A DNA stretch of 64,000 nt from CAVVEQ01 sp963806635 (lineage in GTDB: Bacteria > Chloroflexota > Anaerolineae > Anaerolineales > Anaerolineaceae): positions 124,001 to 188,000 of the forward strand of contig CAWDZA010000021.1 in assembly GCA_963806635.1 (NCBI GenBank), written 5' to 3'. The notes under the pieces are model-generated. The model was not told the DNA's origin and ran no database searches. It saw only the letters and a program-made list of their open reading frames with translations. The translations under genes were made by a program, and so were the position numbers. Of this stretch, positions 61,400 through 64,000 are shown one piece after another; the first letter of the stretch is position 1; every line of letters starts with the position of its first letter.

Positions 61400-61783
61400 T
61401 CAGACCTGGATGGTGCGCATGGCGGACCAGGTATCGTCAATGGATATCATCGAGTTCGCGGTCATCGAAATGGTCTGCACATACCGCCAGATGATATCGC
61501 GGTTAACGTCAGTCTTTATCCCCGAGGTACCCTTGGGATACGTGATCCAGACCGGGACCCTGGGTGAGAGAACAGGGTGAAGCTCTGCCAGGGCTTTCTC
61601 CAGCGCAGCCTGGTTCTTAATGAAAACCTGAACCACATGAATGGGCGGTTGTGGCTCGCGCAGAAGGATCAACCCCTCTGGCAAGGAACCCATAGATTCC
61701 ACGTAACCAGGGGGATCATTGATCAACAGAAAGCGGTAATCCTTTTTCAGGAACAAGCGCTCGGAGATGGGTTTTTCAGACAT
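61400..61783 (-). CDS. DUF3052-like protein
   Basis: A 127-residue protein, ATG at 61783 after GGAGGAGAG. The sequence (LLINDPPGYVESMGSLPEGL, VVQVFIKNQAALEKALAELH, VPVWITYPKGTSGIKTDVNR, SMISIDDTWSAMRTIQV) matches the DUF3052 pattern of a small alpha/beta fold ending in a conserved DxTWSAxR motif. It is 29 bases downstream of nuoN but probably a separate unit. Function unknown. Confidence 0.8.
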   Translation of the reverse strand: MSEKPISERLFLKKDYRFLLINDPPGYVESMGSLPEGLILLREPQPPIHVVQVFIKNQAALEKALAELHPVLSPRVPVWITYPKGTSGIKTDVNRDIIWRYVQTISMTANSMISIDDTWSAMRTIQV

Positions 61784-61811
61784 AATTTCGCTCTCCTCCC
61801 AAACAAGGAGG

Positions 61812-63275
61812 TTATCGGATCACCAGCACAGCCTTGTTTACAAATTCCATCAACCAGCCTGGTTCAAGCCCAAATATGAAGACTGCCGCGGCGGAGATCA
61901 GAGTGATCACGGTCAGCCAGATATCCCTGCGGATGCGCGGCTCGCCGCCGGAGGAGAACATTTTAAAGATCACGCGAAGATAGTAGAAAACGGAAATCAC
62001 CGAGACCAGCACACCAACCGCCGCCAGCCATGGGTATCCGCCATCCAGCACGTCGGTGAAGATGTAGTATTTTCCCCAGAACCCAACTGTGAGCGGCACA
62101 CCCGCAAAAGAGAGCAGGAAGAGTGTCATGCAAACGCCCAGCCAGGGATATTTCCGCCCCAGCCCGGTGTAGTCTTCGATCTCCAGCCCCTGGGCGTCGT
62201 TTTTCTCGACCGCGATGACCACCGCCCAGGCGCCGAAGGAGGTGAGGGCGTAGGCGATGAAGTAAAACACCATGGCTGAAACGATCTCGTTTGTCAACGC
62301 CTTATTGCCGTACGGGACAAAAGCCATCAAGAGGTACCCCGCACTGGCGATGCTGGCGTAGGCCATCAGCCGCTTGATGTTCTTCTGGGAGACGGCCGTC
62401 AGGTTGCCCAGCAGCATGGTGGCCAGCGAGAGCACCACGAAAACCGCGGTGAGATCCACGGAGTAGATGGTGAAATCCTCCAGGAATTCCCGGATCAGCG
62501 CGCCGAAGGCAGCGATTTTGACCCCCACAGCCATAAATGTAGTCACTGGGGTGGGTGATCCCTGATAGACATCCGGCGCCCACATGTGGAAGGGCACCGA
62601 AGCGACCTTGAATCCCAGTCCCACCAGCAGGAATCCTGCCCCCAGCAGCATGAGGGTGGGGTTAAAGAGCGTAGCACTCTCAACGCGATGAAGAATCTCG
62701 GGGATGTTGGTGGTTCCGCTGGCGCCGAAGACCAGGGCAATGCCGTAGAGTAAAAATCCGCTTGCAAACGCGCCGGTAAAGAAATATTTAAGGGCAGCCT
62801 CCTCGGAATCCACGCGCGGGCGAGCGAAACCAGCCATCACGTAAAGCGGGATGGAGAGCAGCTCCAGGCCGAGGAAGAGGGTGATCAAGTCGTTGATCTG
62901 CGAAAGCAGGATCATGCCGCAGACCGAGAAGAACATCAGACTGTAGAGCTCGCCTTTCTCGATCTTCATCCGGCGCATGTAATCCACCGAGAGTGCGGTG
63001 ACGACCAGCCCGGTGAGCATGAAGATCATCGTCAGGGTCACGCTGAAGCCATCCACAACCAGCATGTCGTTGAAGGCGGTTATCCCCAGGGGGATGCCGG
63101 GGATGGAAAACTGCCGGAACGCCAGCACCAGACCAATCGCGAACCCCAGAGCAGCTAAAATGGCAGTGATGCTCTTGCGGTTTTTTGGGATCCAGAGGTC
63201 GACCAGAAGCAGGAAAATCGCCCAGGTGGCGGTGAAGAGCAGGGGAAGAGTAATCTGAAGATTCATGTTCATCAT
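61812..63275 (-). CDS. nuoN: NADH-quinone oxidoreductase subunit N
   Basis: A 487-residue membrane protein with about 14 TM helices of the antiporter-like complex I family. Visible marks are GLELLSIPLYVMAGFARPRV (with the key Glu of TM5), the Lys-containing FLLVGLGFKVASVPFHMWAP, DVYQGSPTPVTTFMAVGVKI, and LTAVSQKNIKRLMAYASIAS. It pumps protons in complex I. The start is the ATG at 63275 or 63272. It follows nuoM by 14 bases. Confidence 0.95.
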   Translation of the reverse strand: MMNMNLQITLPLLFTATWAIFLLLVDLWIPKNRKSITAILAALGFAIGLVLAFRQFSIPGIPLGITAFNDMLVVDGFSVTLTMIFMLTGLVVTALSVDYMRRMKIEKGELYSLMFFSVCGMILLSQINDLITLFLGLELLSIPLYVMAGFARPRVDSEEAALKYFFTGAFASGFLLYGIALVFGASGTTNIPEILHRVESATLFNPTLMLLGAGFLLVGLGFKVASVPFHMWAPDVYQGSPTPVTTFMAVGVKIAAFGALIREFLEDFTIYSVDLTAVFVVLSLATMLLGNLTAVSQKNIKRLMAYASIASAGYLLMAFVPYGNKALTNEIVSAMVFYFIAYALTSFGAWAVVIAVEKNDAQGLEIEDYTGLGRKYPWLGVCMTLFLLSFAGVPLTVGFWGKYYIFTDVLDGGYPWLAAVGVLVSVISVFYYLRVIFKMFSSGGEPRIRRDIWLTVITLISAAAVFIFGLEPGWLMEFVNKAVLVIR

Positions 63276-63289
63276 TCGGTATTCTCTCC

Positions 63290-64000
63290 CTAGGGGATGG
63301 CAGCCAGGATCTGGGCAGCCGAGGCGTGGATCAGGTTAAAGAAGGGCTGCGGGTAGAGCCCGATCCAGAAGATCATCAGGATTATGGGCGCCAGGATCAG
63401 GATCTCGCGCTTATCCAGGTCGGCAAGCTGCTGGTTTTCTGCGTGGGTAACTGGCCCGAGGAAAACCTTCTCGAACATGACGAAGAGGTACGCTGCCGCC
63501 AGGATCACGCCGAAAGCAGCGATCACCACAAACCAGGGCTGGGCCAGATACAAGGACTGGTAGGCGCCCATGAGGATGTTGAACTCGCCGGAGAAACCAT
63601 TGGTGGCCGGCAGGGCGGCGGAGGAGAGCATCACCACCAGCGCCAGCGCCCCAAGGATGGGCATCACCTTCCAGATGCCGCCAAAATCGGCAAGTTGACG
63701 GGTGTGGCGGCGCTCATAGAGGAACCCGACGATCAAAAAGAGCGCCCCGGTACTGAGCCCATGGTTGACCATCTGCAGGATACTACCTTCCAGGGATTGG
63801 CTGGTGAGGGCAAAGATGCCCAGCACCACAAACCCCATATGGCTCACCGAGGAGTAGGCCACCAGTTTTTTTACGTCTTTCTGTGCCAGCGCGACGGAAG
63901 CTCCGTAGATGATGCCGATCACAGCCAGGACTGCCAGCCAGGGACCCAATTGGCGGGTTGCCTGCGGGAAGAGTGCCAGGTTGAAGCGCACCAGCCCGTA
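63290..64000 (-). CDS. nuoM: NADH-quinone oxidoreductase subunit M, 5' truncated
   Basis: The frame is still open at the right edge (YGLVRFNLALFP), so only the C-terminal ~236 residues are present. They have the NuoM features VIGIIYGASVALAQKDVKKL, VAYSSVSHMGFVVLGIFAL, SILQMVNHGLSTGALFLIVG, FLYERRHTRQLADFGGIWK and ALPATNGFSGEFNILMGAY. It is the second largest proton-pumping subunit and heads the nuoM-nuoN end of the operon, transcribed toward the window interior. Confidence 0.95.
   Translation of the reverse strand, partial: YGLVRFNLALFPQATRQLGPWLAVLAVIGIIYGASVALAQKDVKKLVAYSSVSHMGFVVLGIFALTSQSLEGSILQMVNHGLSTGALFLIVGFLYERRHTRQLADFGGIWKVMPILGALALVVMLSSAALPATNGFSGEFNILMGAYQSLYLAQPWFVVIAAFGVILAAAYLFVMFEKVFLGPVTHAENQQLADLDKREILILAPIILMIFWIGLYPQPFFNLIHASAAQILAAIP

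Overview
The window reads as a chromosomal segment of a GC-rich bacterium of the phylum Chloroflexota, most likely class Anaerolineae. This is inferred from gene content, not from a marker phylogeny. The clues are many lipoproteins and anchored proteins with long Thr/Pro-rich linkers, repeated NBR1-type Ig-like modules, LysM and SdrD-B-like surface proteins, an AmrS-type radical SAM protein, MutS2, GatCA, and many genes whose TATAAT box lies only 6 to 9 bases before the ATG (leaderless transcription).

Layout. 1-6.8 kb: four tandem paralogues that fuse a family 3 solute-binding domain to an Ig-like domain, two of them also to a META domain, with no transporter subunits. 6.9-8.6 kb: a PPOX-fold protein and a YcaQ-like DNA glycosylase. 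8.7-13.3 kb (minus): an operon of Yip1-like membrane protein, ABC ATPase, CARDB-like exported protein and MacB-like permease. 13.7-18.2 kb: two unlisted tiny proteins, a HicB-like/DinB fusion, an LCP-family lipoprotein and a transglycosylase-like exported protein. 18.2-28.4 kb: AmrS, MutS2, a low-GC sulfatase-like membrane protein, the SRP RNA gene, two methyltransferases, a PD-(D/E)XK nuclease, an orphan histidine kinase and a sulfite-oxidase-fold protein. 28.5-31.1 kb: two LysM surface proteins and a lipoprotein. 31.2-33.5 kb: a tight operon of SSB, DUF3467, translin-like protein and membrane-anchored Cas4-like nuclease. 33.7-41.4 kb: low-GC lipoprotein, nucleoside phosphorylase, then nadK, a zinc-finger membrane protein, recN and a uvrD-type helicase. 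41.4-43.4 kb: an AT-rich island without intact genes. 43.4-64 kb: ICMT-like proteins, glgC, a P-type Ca2+ ATPase, rnhB, glycosyltransferase, tRNA-Pro, esterase, gatCA, YccF, a 4Fe-4S protein, a LysM/M23 peptidase, rho, and the nuoM-nuoN end of a complex I operon.

Quality caution. About fifteen apparent frameshifts fall between 6 and 14.5 kb and between 32 and 45.4 kb, while 15-32 kb and 45.5-64 kb are clean. Several sit in homopolymers and hit housekeeping genes, so much of this may be consensus error and not gene decay. Coordinates for such genes span all fragments.

The best candidates for something undescribed are the SSB/DUF3467/translin/Cas4-like operon (with an in-frame duplication of a nuclease motif), the tandem family of binding-protein/Ig fusions without a transporter, and the AT-rich island with shredded but protein-like reading frames.
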